Positions 43,683-52,139 of a stretch of 64,000 nucleotides of DNA are shown one piece after another. The notes beneath the pieces are model-generated. The model was given only the letters and a program-made list of their open reading frames with translations. It ran no database searches and was not told where the DNA came from. The translations under genes and the position numbers were made by a program. This DNA comes from Streptomyces cellulosae (lineage in GTDB: Bacteria; Actinomycetota; Actinomycetes; Streptomycetales; Streptomycetaceae): positions 14,602 through 78,601 of the forward strand of contig NZ_JOEV01000037.1 of assembly GCF_000721105.1 (NCBI RefSeq), read 5' to 3'. Numbering within the stretch: position 1 is the first letter of the stretch; each line of letters starts with the position of its first letter.

Positions 43683-44123
43683 GTGCGACTGACGAAGTTC
43701 ACCGACCTGGCGCTGCGTTCCGTGATGCGGCTGGCCGTCTGCGCCGACGACGAGGTGCTCACCACCCGCGAGGTCGCCGAAGCCATGGACGTGCGGCACA
43801 CACACGCGGCGAAGGCGATCACACGCCTGCAGCACCTCGGTGTGATCGAGGCCCGGCGCGGCCGTGGCGGCGGTCTCGCCCTGACCGGCTTCGGCCGTCG
43901 AGCCTCGGTCGGCTGGCTGGTGCGCGAACTCGAGGGCGAGGACGAGGTCGTCTCCTGCGACGATCCGCCATGCCCCTTGCGCGGGGCCTGCCGCCTGCGG
44001 CGGGCGCTGCGCGACGCCCAGGAGGCGTTCTACGCAACGCTCGACCCGTTGACCGTTGCCGACCTCGTCACCTCGCCCACCGGGCCGGTGCTGATCGCTC
44101 TGGCCGGCCCTCCGCCGCAATAG
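43683..44123 (+). CDS. nsrR: Rrf2-family nitric oxide sensor NsrR
   Basis: 146 residues from GTG 43683. The winged HTH is RLTKFTDLALRSVMRLAVCA, DDEVLTTREVAEAMDVRHTH and KAITRLQHLGVIEARRGRGG. Three Cys in SCDDPPCPLRGACRL (CX4CX5C) are the iron-sulphur ligands of NsrR proteins. NsrR represses flavohemoglobin genes, and nitrosylation of its 4Fe-4S cluster relieves repression. The flavohemoglobin gene follows 121 bp downstream with a matching box, and a related box precedes this gene. The annotation is strongly supported by sequence and context. Confidence 0.93.
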   Translation: MRLTKFTDLALRSVMRLAVCADDEVLTTREVAEAMDVRHTHAAKAITRLQHLGVIEARRGRGGGLALTGFGRRASVGWLVRELEGEDEVVSCDDPPCPLRGACRLRRALRDAQEAFYATLDPLTVADLVTSPTGPVLIALAGPPPQ

Positions 44124-44186
44124 CCCGAGCCCTTGGCACACACGCCGGCCGTCGGGGCCCCTGGGGCACGGTCACCCGCTCACCAA

Positions 44187-44209
44187 AACACGAAGATCAT
44201 TTACCTATT
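44187..44209 (+). promoter_or_regulatory. NsrR box upstream of hmp
   Basis: The AT-rich 23-bp site begins AACACGAAGATCATTTACC. It closely resembles the NsrR site I recall before hmpA1 of Streptomyces coelicolor. It is 36 bp before the flavohemoglobin start. Confidence 0.65.
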
Positions 44210-44244
44210 AACTCGCCGATCCACTCACCGATCCAGGAGTCGCA

Positions 44245-45438
44245 GTGCTGTCCGAACAGTCCGTCCCCGTCGTCCGGGCCACCCTTCCGGCGGTCGGAGC
44301 CGCCATCGGGAACATCACCGAGCTCTTCTACCAGAAGCTGTTCGAGGCCCATCCCGAGCTGCTGAGGGACCTGTTCAACCGGGGCAACCAGGCCACCGGA
44401 GACCAGCAGAAAGCACTGGCCGGCTCCATCGCCGCGTTCGCGGGGCTGCTGCTGGAGAAACCCGACGCCCGCCCCGACGCCATGCTCGCGCGGATCGCGC
44501 ACAAACACGCCTCACTGGGCATCACCTCCGGGCAGTACAAGATCGTCCACCGCCACCTCTTCGCCTCGATAGCCGAGGTACTCGGCGACGCGGTCACTGC
44601 CGAGGTCGCCGCAGCGTGGGACGAGGTCTACTGGCTCATGGCCAACGCGCTGATCGCGCTTGAGGCGCGCCTGTACCAGCGGACCGGCGCCACCGAGGGC
44701 GAGGTCTGGCGGCGCATGGAGATCGCGGAGCGGCGCCAGGAGACGTCCGATGTCCTCTCCCTCGTCCTGCGGCCCACCGACGGGGGCCCGGCTGCCCCCT
44801 TCCGGCCGGGCCAGTACGTCAGTGTCCAGGTCGAACTCCCGGACGGCGCCCGCCAGATCCGCCAGTACAGCCTGTCCTCCGCCCCCGGCCGACCGAATTG
44901 GCGCATCAGCGTCAAGCGCGTCCACAGCGTGACGACCCCGGACGGCGAGGTCTCGACGTGGCTCCACGACAACGCGCAGCCGGGTGACACGCTCACTGTG
45001 TCGGCCCCGTTCGGCGACCTGGTCCTGCCCGAGGGCAACGGTCCGCTCCTGCTGGCATCCGCGGGAATCGGCAACACGCCCATGCTGGCCATGCTCGACC
45101 ACCTGGCCTCCACCGGTTCCCACCGCCCTGTCACCGTGATCCACGCCGACCGCTCCCCCGCCGACCACGCGCACCGCGCGGAGCAACTCGGCCTGGTGCG
45201 GGCACTGCCGAACGCCCGGCATCACCTCTGGTACGAGGTGCCGGGCGACCAGGCGCCGGAGGCGGCGACCGGCCAAGCCGACGTGAGCAGCCTGCGCCTC
45301 CCGGCCGACGTGACCGCCTACCTGTGCGGGCCGCTGCCCTTCATGCGCGCGATGCGTGGTGACCTGCTGCGGCACGGCGTGCCCGCCGAGAGGATCCACT
45401 ACGAGGTCTTCGGCCCTGACCTCTGGCTCGGCCAGTAG
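44245..45438 (+). CDS. hmp: flavohemoglobin (nitric oxide dioxygenase)
   Basis: 397 residues from GTG 44245 (AGGAG upstream). The globin domain (1-135) has FYQKLFEAHPELLRDLFNRG and the proximal His in RIAHKHASLGITSGQYKIVH. The ferredoxin-reductase-like FAD domain has FRPGQYVSVQVELPDGARQI and RQYSLSSAPG. The NAD domain has PLLLASAGIGNTPMLAMLDH and AYLCGPLPFMRAM. Flavohemoglobin oxidises NO to nitrate with NAD(P)H and O2. Its regulator NsrR is directly upstream. The ending EVFGPDLWLG is typical. Length matches family members. Confidence 0.95.
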   Translation: MLSEQSVPVVRATLPAVGAAIGNITELFYQKLFEAHPELLRDLFNRGNQATGDQQKALAGSIAAFAGLLLEKPDARPDAMLARIAHKHASLGITSGQYKIVHRHLFASIAEVLGDAVTAEVAAAWDEVYWLMANALIALEARLYQRTGATEGEVWRRMEIAERRQETSDVLSLVLRPTDGGPAAPFRPGQYVSVQVELPDGARQIRQYSLSSAPGRPNWRISVKRVHSVTTPDGEVSTWLHDNAQPGDTLTVSAPFGDLVLPEGNGPLLLASAGIGNTPMLAMLDHLASTGSHRPVTVIHADRSPADHAHRAEQLGLVRALPNARHHLWYEVPGDQAPEAATGQADVSSLRLPADVTAYLCGPLPFMRAMRGDLLRHGVPAERIHYEVFGPDLWLGQ

Positions 45439-45674
45439 ACGCCGATCCCGGGCGGGGTGCCGGTACTGGGGAGCCGGTACGGGGAATGCGTCGCGTGGTG
45501 TGACCACGCACCGTGGCACCGGGAGACGGCGCGAGGCGTCGCGGCCGAAGGAGAGCCGGTCGCAGGCGTGGGCGGCTTCGACGACCGGTGCGGCCTCCTC
45601 CCCGCGGGCCTGCGGTGTGGCGTCGGCGGAGAGCAGGGTCTCGTCCCGGTGCCGGGGGCGCCGGATGGTGTCGG

Positions 45675-47387
45675 TCAGTGCGATTCACGGCTCACCTCCG
45701 ACCCGCTGGAGCCGACGAGGAAGTCCAGGTCGGCTCCGGTGTCGGCCTGCAGGACGTGGTCGACGTAGAGGCGCTCCCAACCACGTCGGGGGTTCGCGAA
45801 GCCGGTGACGGTGGCCTCGTCGGGTGTCCGGCCGGCGAGTTCGTCGGCGGGCACGTCGAGGTCGATGCGGCGGGCCTGGACGTCGAGGTCGATGAAGTCT
45901 CCCGTCCGTACGAGCGCGAGCGGGCCGCCGGCTGCGGCCTCCGGTGCCACGTGCAGCACGACGGTCCCGTACGCGGTGCCGCTCATGCGGCCGTCGCAGA
46001 CGCGGACCATGTCGCGGACGCCCTGCTCGAGCAGCTTCTTCGGCAGCGGCATGTTCGACACCTCGGGCATGCCCGGGTAGCCCTTGGGGCCGCAGCCGCG
46101 CAGGACCAGGACGGAGTCGGCGTCGACGTCGAGGTCCGGGGCGTCGATGCGGGCGTGGAAGTCCTCGATGCTGTCGAAGACGACCGCCCGGCCACGGTGG
46201 CGCAGGAGGTGCGGCGAGGCCGCCGCAGGCTTGACGAGGGCGCCGTCGGGGGCGAGGTTGCCGCGCAGGACGGCGATGCCGCCCTCGGCCACCAGCGGAT
46301 TCACGCGGGTGCGGATCACCTCCCCGTCCCAGATGGGGGCGTCGTCGAGGTAGCCCGCCAGCGGCTTGCCGGTGACGGTCAGCGCGTCGGGGTCGAGCAG
46401 GTCGCGCACCTCCCGCAGGACGGCGAGCAGGCCCCCGGCGCGGTGGAAGTCCTCCATGAGGAAGCGGCCGGCCGGCTGGAGGTCGACCAGGACCGGCACG
46501 CGGGAGCCGATGCGGTCGAAGTCGTCGAGCGACAGGTCGATCCCGAGTCGGCCGGCGAGGGCGAGCAGGTGGACGACCGCGTTGGTGGAGCCACCGACGG
46601 CGGCCAGTGCCACGATCGCGTTGTGGAAGGACGCCTTGGTCAGGAAGGTGCCCGGACGCCGGTCGGCGGACACCATCTCCACCGCCAGCCGGCCGGTGCC
46701 GTGGGCGGCTTCCAGGAGACGGCTGTCGGGGGCAGGGGTGCCCGCCACGCCGGGAACGACCGTGCCCAGGGCCTCGGCCACCAGGGCCATCGTCGAGGCG
46801 GTGCCCATGGTGTTGCAGTGCCCGCGGCTGCGGATCATCGACGACTCGGAGCGGGTGAACTGTTCCTGGGAGAGCGTGCCGGCCCGGACCTCCTCCGACA
46901 GCCGCCACACGTCGGTGCCGCAGCCGAGCGGCGCGCCGCGGAATGTCCCGGTGAGCATCGGGCCGCCGGGCACGACGACGGCGGGCAGGTCCACCGAGGC
47001 GGCGGCCATCAGCAGCGAGGGGATCGTCTTGTCGCAGCCGCCCAGCAGCACCACGCCGTCGACGGGGTTGGCCCGCAGCATCTCCTCCGTGGCCATGGCC
47101 GCCATGTTGCGCCAGAGCATGGCCGTGGGCCGCATCTGCGTCTCGCCCAGGGACACCACGGGCAGGTCCAGCGGAATGCCGCCCGCCTCGTACACACCGT
47201 TGCGTACCGAGGCGGCCACCTCGTTCAGGTGGGCGTTGCAGGGGCTCAGGTCCGACGCCGTGTTGGCGATGGCGATCTGGGGGCGGCCGGTGAAGGCATC
47301 GCCCGGCAGTCCGCGCCGCATCCATGCCCGGTGGATGTAGGCGTTGCGGTCCTGGCCCTCGTACCACTGCGCGCTGCGGAGCCTCAC
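45675..47387 (-). CDS. IlvD/Edd-family sugar-acid dehydratase
   Basis: 570 residues from GTG 47387 (GGAAGG upstream; a second GTG 27 bp earlier is possible). Opens RLRSAQWYEG, then RNAYIHRAWMRRGLPGDAF, IAIANTASDLSPCNAHLNEV, VVLLGGCDKTIPSLLMAAAS and RGHCNTMGTASTMALVAEAL, with the three Cys positions of the 2Fe-2S dehydratases, and VCDGRMSGTAYGTVVLHVAP at the end. The SAQWY and RNAYIHRAW start is typical of aldonate (arabonate, xylonate, galactonate) dehydratases rather than the valine-pathway dihydroxyacid dehydratase. It is divergent from an IclR regulator and near an MDR sugar or polyol dehydrogenase, consistent with a non-phosphorylating sugar-acid route. Confidence 0.88.
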   Translation of the reverse strand: MRLRSAQWYEGQDRNAYIHRAWMRRGLPGDAFTGRPQIAIANTASDLSPCNAHLNEVAASVRNGVYEAGGIPLDLPVVSLGETQMRPTAMLWRNMAAMATEEMLRANPVDGVVLLGGCDKTIPSLLMAAASVDLPAVVVPGGPMLTGTFRGAPLGCGTDVWRLSEEVRAGTLSQEQFTRSESSMIRSRGHCNTMGTASTMALVAEALGTVVPGVAGTPAPDSRLLEAAHGTGRLAVEMVSADRRPGTFLTKASFHNAIVALAAVGGSTNAVVHLLALAGRLGIDLSLDDFDRIGSRVPVLVDLQPAGRFLMEDFHRAGGLLAVLREVRDLLDPDALTVTGKPLAGYLDDAPIWDGEVIRTRVNPLVAEGGIAVLRGNLAPDGALVKPAAASPHLLRHRGRAVVFDSIEDFHARIDAPDLDVDADSVLVLRGCGPKGYPGMPEVSNMPLPKKLLEQGVRDMVRVCDGRMSGTAYGTVVLHVAPEAAAGGPLALVRTGDFIDLDVQARRIDLDVPADELAGRTPDEATVTGFANPRRGWERLYVDHVLQADTGADLDFLVGSSGSEVSRESH

Positions 47388-47398
47388 CCTTGGGTCCC

Positions 47399-47433
47399 TT
47401 CCAATAATCGACACGGAGGTCTAGATTTTGGAA
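47399..47433. promoter_or_regulatory. inverted repeat in the divergent dehydratase/iclR region
   Basis: TTCCAA and TTGGAA arms are separated by 23 bp and fill the 50-bp gap between the two start codons. IclR operators often have TTCCA/TGGAA-like arms, so this is the likely control site. Confidence 0.45.
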
Positions 47434-47437
47434 CGCC

Positions 47438-48262
47438 GTGAAGCATACGCAGACGTCCGACGAATCGACAGCCCCCGGCGAGGACAGCGCAACGGGTGCC
47501 GAGAGCAGCCGGCTTGTGGGCTCGGACCGCGTGCTGGCCGTCCTGAAAGAGCTCGCGCGGTATCCCGGCGGCGTGGGACTGGAGGAGCTCACCCGGGTGA
47601 TGGGCAGCCCCAAGCCGACCGTGCACCGGGCACTGGGTGCCCTGCGCCGGGCCGGGCTGGCCGGGCAGGACACCCGCGGACGTTATGTGCTCGGCGACGA
47701 GTTCCTGCTCATGGCCTTCGCCCACCATGAGGCCCGTCCCGAGCACGTCCGCATCCGACCCGTACTCGAGGCGCTGGCCCACCGGTTCGGCGAGACGGCG
47801 CACTACGCGGTTCTCGACGGCCGGGAGGTCGTCTACCGGGCCAAGATCGACCCGCCCACCGGCGCCGTCCGGCTGACCTCGACGGTCGGCGGCCGTAACC
47901 CGGCGCACGCCACCGGCGTCGGAAAGATACTGCTGGCCCACCAGTTGGGCACTGTCGAAGAGATCGGGGCGTGGATCGGCGACTCGCCCCTGGTCCGCCG
48001 CACACCGCGGACCCTGGGCACGGCCACCGACCTGCACCATGACCTGCGGGCCACCCGCGAACGCGGCTACGCCCTCGACGACCAGGAGAACGAGAGCGGG
48101 GTCAACTGCCTCTCGCTGCCCGTCTACGCCACCTCACCGGCCGTCCCCTCCGGCGCCGTGAGCGTCAGCGCGCTGACCTACCGGACCCCCCTGCGCACCC
48201 TGGTCGACGCGGTCGACGAGATCCGCGCGCTGCTCGGGCCTCTGGGAGAGCCGTATGGATGA
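47438..48262 (+). CDS. IclR-family transcriptional regulator
   Basis: 274 residues from GTG 47438. The winged HTH is DRVLAVLKELARYPGGVGLE, ELTRVMGSPKPTVHRALGAL and RRAGLAGQDTRGRYVLGDEF. A GAF-like effector domain contains GETAHYAVLDGREVVYRAKI and LTSTVGGRNPAHATGVGKIL. The ending SALTYRTPLRTLVDAVDEIR fits the family. It is divergent from the sugar-acid dehydratase, the probable target, and may respond to an aldonate or keto-acid intermediate. Confidence 0.9.
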   Translation: MKHTQTSDESTAPGEDSATGAESSRLVGSDRVLAVLKELARYPGGVGLEELTRVMGSPKPTVHRALGALRRAGLAGQDTRGRYVLGDEFLLMAFAHHEARPEHVRIRPVLEALAHRFGETAHYAVLDGREVVYRAKIDPPTGAVRLTSTVGGRNPAHATGVGKILLAHQLGTVEEIGAWIGDSPLVRRTPRTLGTATDLHHDLRATRERGYALDDQENESGVNCLSLPVYATSPAVPSGAVSVSALTYRTPLRTLVDAVDEIRALLGPLGEPYG

Positions 48263-48411
48263 GCACGGTGGGAATCAGGCCCGCCCGCCGGCACCGGCGG
48301 CCGCGCCGCGCGGGTACATACGTCGAGCCACCGTACGAACCCGGTCCGCCGGCCCCGGCCGGACCCGACCCGATCCCCTTGCCCCGCCGGTCCCCCCGGG
48401 AGATTCAACTC

Positions 48412-48696
48412 GTGTATCTCATGCGCATGGGCGCCCCCGGCGCCGAGAAGCCCGTTGGCCGCGTCGACGACGAGATGTACGTCGCCCTCTCGGACGTCGC
48501 CCCGGACTCCGGCGCTCCCCTGGTGCGTCCGCACGAGATTCCGCGCACCGGGCTCGACCGCCACGATGACGCGGCCGAAAACCGCATGCCCGTGCCCGTG
48601 CCCGCCGAGGCGATCCTGTTCGTCGACGACGCCCGCACCGAATCGACGACCTTCGAGCTCGCTACGCGGCGTCAGCGCGTGCTCGGGCCCCGATGA
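48412..48696 (+). pseudogene. fumarylacetoacetate hydrolase-family N-terminal remnant
   Basis: From GTG 48412 (GGGAG upstream) the frame reads VYLMRMGAPGAEKPVGRVDD, EMYVALSDVAPD, the N-terminal strand region of FAH-family proteins. After about 30 residues similarity ends, and the remaining 60 or so residues contain no metal-binding GEI.AV.G motif. The full enzyme is about 285 residues. Such FAH enzymes act with IlvD-type dehydratases on keto-deoxy sugar acids, so its loss should block the local pathway. The stop overlaps the next start (ATGA), so the fragment may still be translated. Confidence 0.6.
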
Positions 48697-49724
48697 GCGT
48701 CCGCTCCATGCGCGCGTTCGTGCTGACCGCCCCCGGCACGTACGCGGTGCAGGAGGTTCCGACGCCGGTGGCCGCCCCCGGCGAAGCCGTCGTCGACGTC
48801 GAGCGGGTGGGCGTGTGCGGCACCGACGTGGAGTTCTTCACCGGCGAGATGGCCTACCTCCACCAGGGACACTCCTCCTACCCGATGCGGCTCGGCCACG
48901 AGTGGGCCGCGCGCGTGGCCGAGGTCGGCGACGGCGTCGACCCCGCCTGGATCGGCCGACGCGTCATGGGCGACACCATGCTCGGCTGCGGCACCTGCCG
49001 CCGCTGCCGACGCGGGCACCAGCACGTCTGCGAGAAACGGCAGGAGGTCGGCGTACGCGGGGAGCGGCCCGGTGCCCTGGCCGAGCAACTCGCGGTACCG
49101 GCCACCTCGCTGCACTTCCTTCCCGACTCCGTCGACGCCGTACTCGGCGCGCTGGTGGAGCCGGGCGGCAATGCCCTGCGCGCCGCACGGGCGACCGCCC
49201 TGGGCCGTGGGGGCCGCGCCCTGATCCTGGGCCCGGGCACCATCGGACTGCTGGCCGCGATGTTCCTCCGCGCCGCCGGTACGGAGGTGCACCTGATGGG
49301 CCGCACCGACAGCTCGCTCGCCTTCGCCCGCGATCTGGGCTTCGAGCACGTGTGGTCGGAGGACTCCCTCCCGGACCTGCCGTTCGACGCGGTCGTCGAC
49401 GCCTCGAACGCCGCCCGTCTGCCCGATCTGGCCCTGGAGTTGGTCGAACCGGCCGGCCGTGTCGTGTACGTGGGACTGGCCGGTGAACCCAGCCGCATCG
49501 ACACCCGCACCCTGGCCCTCAAGGACGTGACCGCGGTGGGCATCCTGTCCGCCTCCCCCGGCCTCGACGCCACCATCCGGGCGTACGCCGACGGATCCGT
49601 CGACCCCAGGCCCCTCGTCGCCGCGACCGTCGGCCTGGATCAGGTCGGCTCTGTTCTCGCCGGCGAGCGGCCGATCGGGGCTGGGCCGGGGCCCAAGGTC
49701 CACGTCGACCCGCGCACTGGCTGA
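48693..49724 (+). CDS. zinc-dependent MDR alcohol/polyol dehydrogenase
   Basis: 343 residues. N-terminal GroES-like domain with GVCGTDVEFFTGEM, GHEWAARVAEVGDG and a complete structural zinc lobe (CGTCRRCRRGHQHVC). LVEPGGNALRAARATALGRG precedes the cofactor site LILGPGTIGLLAAMFLRAAG. It resembles L-threonine/sorbitol-type MDR dehydrogenases that oxidise sugars, sugar acids or threonine with NAD. It overlaps the FAH remnant by 4 bp, so it lies in the IclR-linked sugar operon. Substrate unclear; L-fucose, arabinose or galactose oxidation is possible from the dehydratase/FAH neighbourhood. Confidence 0.87.
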   Translation: MSVRSMRAFVLTAPGTYAVQEVPTPVAAPGEAVVDVERVGVCGTDVEFFTGEMAYLHQGHSSYPMRLGHEWAARVAEVGDGVDPAWIGRRVMGDTMLGCGTCRRCRRGHQHVCEKRQEVGVRGERPGALAEQLAVPATSLHFLPDSVDAVLGALVEPGGNALRAARATALGRGGRALILGPGTIGLLAAMFLRAAGTEVHLMGRTDSSLAFARDLGFEHVWSEDSLPDLPFDAVVDASNAARLPDLALELVEPAGRVVYVGLAGEPSRIDTRTLALKDVTAVGILSASPGLDATIRAYADGSVDPRPLVAATVGLDQVGSVLAGERPIGAGPGPKVHVDPRTG

Positions 49725-50425
49725 CCGTGGTGAGGACCGGGCCCTGTTTCCCGTTCCCTTACGGGCGTTCGGCAGGGACCTGACCCGTTACCTCGCCGGC
49801 GAGCGTGTCTGCCGACTCCACCGGATCGGCTGGATCAGCCCCCGCCGCGAGCACGTCGTCCGCCTCTTCCTGAAGACCCTCTTCCGCGTCCAACGCTGTC
49901 TGCCCGACTACCGCACACCGCTTCCCGAGCGCCTCCAGCGGACGCGGCGCACCCACGCACAACTCAAAGGGCTTGAGCCCTACCGAGCCCCGGGCGTCGA
50001 CACCCCCGCGCCGACGGAGCAACATCGGCGCCGTTGAGCGTGACATGGTCCCGCGGGCTGCGGGGCTGCGGCCACGGGCGCCGAGGTCCAAGGTCCACCA
50101 TCGGCGGGGCCGGCGGGCCAGGAGAACGGCGCGTCGTGGGCTGAAAAGCCGGCACAGCGGCAAGGCCGTCGCGTCCGCTCCCGTCCGTCCCGCCGGAAGG
50201 AAGCGGACCGGTGGGCGCCGGCCGTCCCGGGATCAGGAGCGCCCAGGTCGCCGTGGACCAGCCCGCTGAGATCCGGCTACTGCGGACCGTCCGCCCGCCA
50301 GGCGCCACAGGGCACTCGGGAAGCAAGCCTGTCAACAGCCCTCTCAGTGAACGGCCTTCGGGAGGACCACCCCTGGCGCCCCTTCAGGAGATTGCCGTGC
50401 TCGTCCCCTGCCCTCCCTCCGGCCC
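49725..50425. other. no intact gene, one coding-like stretch
   Basis: Plus frame from about 49745 to 50038 reads RAFGRDLTRYLAGERVCRLH, HVVRLFLKTLFRVQRCLPDY and ends in TEQHRRR. It has GC3 bias and looks like the end of a decayed gene, but has no start codon and no family I know. The rest up to the ROK gene shows nothing recognisable. Confidence 0.4.
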
Positions 50426-51724
50426 CTAGGTCCGGCCGAGCGCGCCCCGGACGGAGAGGCTGGTGGGCCGGGTGCGCAGGATCTCCTCGACGGAGGAGAG
50501 GGCGAAGCGGACCGCGCCGGTGATCACGGCCTCGTCCCCGAGGGCGGACAGCCGCCACTGCGGCAGGTCCACGAGGAGGCTGGCGGCCTCCTCCTCGGCC
50601 GCGGTCACGAGGAGTTCCGCGGCGGGTGCCAGGCCGGGGAGGGCGAAGAAGCTGGTGCCGAGCACGACCAGCGCCGGGTCGAGTGCGAGCAGTACGGGGG
50701 CGATCCCCGCGGCCAGCCGCCGCCCGTACGACGTGATGGCCGCGACCGCTCCCGCGTCTCCTTCGGCGGCGCCTCGGATGATGTCGGCACCGGTGCGACG
50801 TGCCGCCTCCGCGGCGACGGCGTCCGGGACCAGGGGTTCGAGACCCGGCTGCGACGAGGTGCTGCCGGGGAAGCGGATGAAGCCGATCTCACCGGCAGCA
50901 CCGCGATGGCCGCGCAACAGGCGGCCCCCGGTGATGACTCCGGCGCCGAGACGTTCACCGAGCAGGACGAAGACCATCTCGTCGGCCGCGCCGCCGACCC
51001 CGCGCCACTGCTCGCCGAGCGCTGCGAGGTTGGCGTCGTTCTCCACGGCGACCGGGCAGCCGAGGATGTCGCCGAGGGTGGTGACGATGTCCGCCTCGGC
51101 CCAGCCCTTGAGGTTGTCGGCCTGCCGGACCCGGGTGTTGCTCCGATCCACCAGGCCGGGGGTCCCCACGGTCGCAGCCCACACCCGCCGGGCGTCGGCT
51201 CCGGAACCGTCGATCGCACGCCGGACCACGTCGGTCACGGCGCGGGCTCTGGCCGCACCGCCCACGTCGGCTCGTACTGCTTTTCGTTCGACGGCCACCG
51301 CCCGGCCGTCGAGGTCGGCCAGGCAGGCGCTCACCGAGCGGGCCCGTACGTCCACGCCGACGACGAAGCCGGCGTGCGGGCAGAAGCGGAACCGGCGGGC
51401 CGGGCGGCCGGGCGAGCGCTGACCACGCGCGGAGACGGCCGGAGCGACCTCGATGAGGCCGCACTCGGTGAGTTCCTCGACGATGGCCTCGACCGTGGGA
51501 CGGGAGAGCTTGGTCGCCTCGGCGAGGGAGGAGAGCCGGGGGTGCGGGTCGGCCGAGCGGACGGCCGCCAGGATGGCCGCGGCGTTCGTGGCGCGCAGGT
51601 CCGCGACGCCCACCACCGCGGGCAGTTCACGGCCGGGAGAGTTCGGCTCCCGTGGACTGCCGAGCGGCCACAGCACCGGAGCGGCGGGGGCTGTGGCCGG
51701 GGAGCGGTCCCTGAACGTGGCCAA
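50426..51724 (-). CDS. ROK-family transcriptional repressor
   Basis: 432 residues. N-terminal MarR-like HTH (LSSLAEATKLSRPTVEAIVE, ELTECGLIEV). The ROK sugar-kinase-like domain has VGVDVRARSVSACLADLDG, TVGTPGLVDRSNTRVRQADN, VENDANLAALGEQWRG and GAGVITGGRLLRGHRGAAGE, IGFIRFPG. The zinc-binding HxxGxxxEIG...CxCG region is only partly present: the Cys cluster is missing, being replaced by STSSQPGLEP. It is divergent from the ABC transporter operon (52140), its likely target, with an AT-rich inverted repeat between. A sugar effector is probable. Confidence 0.9.
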   Translation of the reverse strand: MATFRDRSPATAPAAPVLWPLGSPREPNSPGRELPAVVGVADLRATNAAAILAAVRSADPHPRLSSLAEATKLSRPTVEAIVEELTECGLIEVAPAVSARGQRSPGRPARRFRFCPHAGFVVGVDVRARSVSACLADLDGRAVAVERKAVRADVGGAARARAVTDVVRRAIDGSGADARRVWAATVGTPGLVDRSNTRVRQADNLKGWAEADIVTTLGDILGCPVAVENDANLAALGEQWRGVGGAADEMVFVLLGERLGAGVITGGRLLRGHRGAAGEIGFIRFPGSTSSQPGLEPLVPDAVAAEAARRTGADIIRGAAEGDAGAVAAITSYGRRLAAGIAPVLLALDPALVVLGTSFFALPGLAPAAELLVTAAEEEAASLLVDLPQWRLSALGDEAVITGAVRFALSSVEEILRTRPTSLSVRGALGRT

Positions 51725-51848
51725 TGATCAACCTCCTGAGGAGCAGCACGACGGCGGCACACGAGCGGCACGACCGAGCCGGCGCCTACCGCCCCGACGA
51801 TAACAATCAAGCCATGGGGCCTTGACGCGTTCCGGAACCGCTCCGATT

Positions 51849-51868
51849 ATAAAACGCAACTGCTTTAT
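51849..51868. promoter_or_regulatory. AT-rich inverted repeat, candidate ROK operator
   Basis: ATAAA and TTTAT arms flank CGCAACTGC in a very GC-rich region between the divergent ROK and ABC transporter genes. This is the most AT-rich spot in the gap and a plausible operator and -10 region. Confidence 0.5.
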
Positions 51869-51885
51869 CGAACCACCCCCGGCAC

Positions 51886-51975
51886 ACCACCGTCGACACC
51901 CGACACCGTCGACCCCGACACCGTCGACATTGCACCACCGTCGACACCCCGAACCCTCGACACCGCCGCCCGCAG
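51886..51975. repeat. imperfect CACCGTCGACACCCC-type repeats
   Basis: Six or so imperfect copies of CACCGTCGACACCCC-like units lie in the 5' leader between operator and transporter gene. They contain several GTCGAC sites. Function unknown; may be simple-sequence expansion. Confidence 0.7.
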
Positions 51976-52139
51976 AACCCACGCGATCGCGGCTCGTCCA
52001 CGGCGCCCCCTCGCCTCCCGCGCCCTCCGCATCCCCCATGCCGCACACCCTCGCGGCCTCATGCCTCATGCCTCATGTCTCCACTCCCCCCGCCCGCCCG
52101 CCTTCGGCTCCCCTGTCCCGTTCACGCCCAGGAGACCCC

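Noticed and set aside
45513..47441. 642-codon plus-strand frame opposite the sugar-acid dehydratase
   Set aside because: Mirror of the IlvD-family gene; no motifs of its own.
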